From positions 1 through 5,130 of the forward strand of contig CAIXIZ010000129.1 in assembly GCA_903919625.1 (NCBI GenBank): a stretch of 5,130 bases of DNA, read 5' to 3'. The first letter of the stretch is position 1. Each line of letters opens with the position of its first letter. Source of the DNA: an uncultured Verrucomicrobiota bacterium (GTDB lineage: Bacteria; Verrucomicrobiota; Verrucomicrobiia; Opitutales; Opitutaceae). The translations under genes and the position numbers were made by a program. Below the pieces are notes generated by a model. That model was not told the origin of the DNA and did not search any database. It saw only the letters and a program-made list of their open reading frames with translations. Positions 4,034-5,130 of this stretch are shown in pieces.

Positions 4034-5130
4034 CGCTTGGCACGCCGCACAAGCATGTCGCGGAAGCGAAGCTGCGCGACCTGATGCGCGAGCAGGAAGA
4101 GGAGCTTGCCGGGCTGTGCGCGCCAAAGCCGCTGCGCGAAGCGGCGCTCAAGCCGATCGCGGAACACCTGGCCGACCATGTGGCGAACCTCGCGGCCATG
4201 AACCGCTCACCCAAGCACGTCGCGTTTACGCGCAACCGCATCACGCGGCTTTGCGAGGGATGCGGCTGGAAGCTGCTGCGGGACATCACCGCCGACGGCT
4301 TCACGCGGTGGCGGGTGGCGCAAGGCAAGGTGCTGGGGCCAAAAACGCTCAACGAGTATTTTGGTCACCTGTCGGCCTTCCTGACGTGGCTGGAGAAAAA
4401 CGGGTTGCTTGGGCATCATCCCCTCAAGGCGGTTTCCAAGGTGGAAACTCGTGGGCATGAGCGGTGCAAGCGGCGGTCGCTGACGGCTGCCGAGCTTGCA
4501 AGTCTGGTCGAGTCGAGCGGCCCACGCGGGCTGATCTACCTGCTGGCGGCATATACCGGGCTGCGCCGGGGCGAAATCCGCTCCCTGCTCTGGGCGGATC
4601 TGCACCTGGATGAGGCGCGGCCCTTCATCCTCGCCCGTGCGTCCACGACGAAGAACAAGAAGACCGCCGCCCTGCCGCTGCTGCCCGTTCTGGCGCAGTC
4701 CTTGCGCGATTTCCGGGCATCGGAGCCGGTGGCAGAGGGGAAGGTATTCCGCAAGGGCACGCCGTCGCCAAAGACGTTCCGGCGTGACCGTGAGCGGTGC
4801 AAGATCGCTTACCTCGACGAACTGGGGCGGCGGGTGGATTTTCACTCGCTGCGCCATACCTTCGCCACCTTCCTGCACAACGCCGGGGTGTCGCCCCGCG
4901 TCGTCATGGAGCTGATGCGCCATAGCGACATGAGGCTGTCGGCGAACACCTACACGGACGCCGCACGCCTGCCGGTTTACACAGAGCTTGAAAAACTGCC
5001 CGCGTTTTTACCTTCCCCTCTGGCTTCCCCTAAATCCGTCTTTTCGTGTCCAAACGCGGGAAAACCTGTCCAAAGCGCCGAGCCGGTCTTGATTGAAAAA
5101 ATCACGGTTTTCAGAGGAGAAAAGGCCCAA
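4030..5130 (+). CDS. Tyrosine recombinase (phage/island integrase), N-terminally truncated, 3' end outside window
   Basis: An open frame of 367 codons runs off the right edge. Numbering from GTG 4030, the SAM-like core-binding domain is about residues 30-125 and the catalytic domain 140-310. The catalytic set is complete: R179 in TGLRRGE, K208 in the beta hairpin TTKNKKTAALPL, H272 and R275 in FHSLRHTF, H298 in MRHSD and nucleophile Y308 in TYTD. The enzyme would cut and rejoin DNA at attachment sites. It lacks the extra domain of integron integrases. Recognisable sequence begins at LGTPHKHVAEAKLRDL; the usual 20-40 residue arm-binding start is missing, and helicase-derived sequence lies there instead. 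GTG 4030 has an AGAGG four bases upstream, so a shortened protein might be made; ATG 4084 is the next option. It diverges from all other genes. Residues after about 325 form a variable tail. Confidence 0.85.
   Translation, partial: MPLGTPHKHVAEAKLRDLMREQEEELAGLCAPKPLREAALKPIAEHLADHVANLAAMNRSPKHVAFTRNRITRLCEGCGWKLLRDITADGFTRWRVAQGKVLGPKTLNEYFGHLSAFLTWLEKNGLLGHHPLKAVSKVETRGHERCKRRSLTAAELASLVESSGPRGLIYLLAAYTGLRRGEIRSLLWADLHLDEARPFILARASTTKNKKTAALPLLPVLAQSLRDFRASEPVAEGKVFRKGTPSPKTFRRDRERCKIAYLDELGRRVDFHSLRHTFATFLHNAGVSPRVVMELMRHSDMRLSANTYTDAARLPVYTELEKLPAFLPSPLASPKSVFSCPNAGKPVQSAEPVLIEKITVFRGEKAQ
4999..5074. repeat. Inverted and direct repeats in the integrase 3' region
   Basis: CCCGCGTTT (4999-5007) is the exact reverse complement of AAACGCGGG (5052-5060). 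TGTCCAAA occurs twice 20 bases apart (5047-5054 and 5067-5074). They fall in the low-conservation tail of the recombinase. Arm-type binding sites near an attachment site often look like this, but no core site is visible in the window. Confidence 0.35.

Noticed and set aside
3482..4126. Reading the helicase fragment as a complete 214-residue ATPase gene.
   Set aside because: Residues 1-30 are antisense of the integrase and the last 37 or so are a wrong-frame reading of the YciI gene (Arg-rich, repetitive). Only about 146 internal residues are helicase.
4207..4923. A 238-residue open frame on the minus strand opposite the recombinase.
   Set aside because: The plus-strand frame has every tyrosine-recombinase catalytic residue over the same bases, and the opposite frame is featureless.

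Overview
The window is GC-rich, bacterial, accessory-type DNA of about 5.1 kb. The style of the secreted esterase and of the tyrosine recombinase recalls Verrucomicrobiota (Opitutaceae-like) or a related PVC-group soil or freshwater bacterium. That assignment is an inference from remembered family resemblance, not from a search.

Layout. Everything from 1 to about 4033 is coded on the minus strand, and only the recombinase at the right end is on the plus strand. From left to right: the 5' part of a dihydrofolate-reductase/RibD-like gene running off the left edge (1-282); a type II toxin-antitoxin operon made of a VapC-type PIN toxin (345-764) and a Phd/YefM-type antitoxin (755-1027), which overlap by 10 bp and sit behind a palindromic operator and a TTGACA promoter element (1030-1062); a secreted enterochelin-esterase-like hydrolase (1179-2384) with two Ala/Pro and RGG/Gly-rich low-complexity segments; a 337-bp stretch with no convincing gene (2385-2721); a complete DUF1428 protein (2722-3096); a 261-bp gap full of small palindromes (3097-3357); the 3' two thirds of a YciI/DGPF-family gene (3358-3597); an internal piece of a superfamily-1 helicase of the TM0106 RecB-nuclease/helicase type (about 3596-4033); and a tyrosine recombinase with all catalytic residues, an apparently missing N-terminus and a reading frame that leaves the right edge (4030-5130).

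The most informative part is 3590-4040. Three unrelated gene pieces abut with no insertion sequence between them. The YciI gene lost its 5' end exactly where the helicase piece stops, and the helicase piece begins exactly where recognisable recombinase sequence begins. The helicase piece is about 49% GC by hand count, against roughly 70% on both sides. This is a scar of illegitimate recombination next to an integrase, or a chimeric assembly join.

How the genes work together. The only clear functional unit is the toxin-antitoxin operon, probably autoregulated through its operator. The other genes look like independent accessory genes beside an integrase. I do not see a convincing new multi-gene system.
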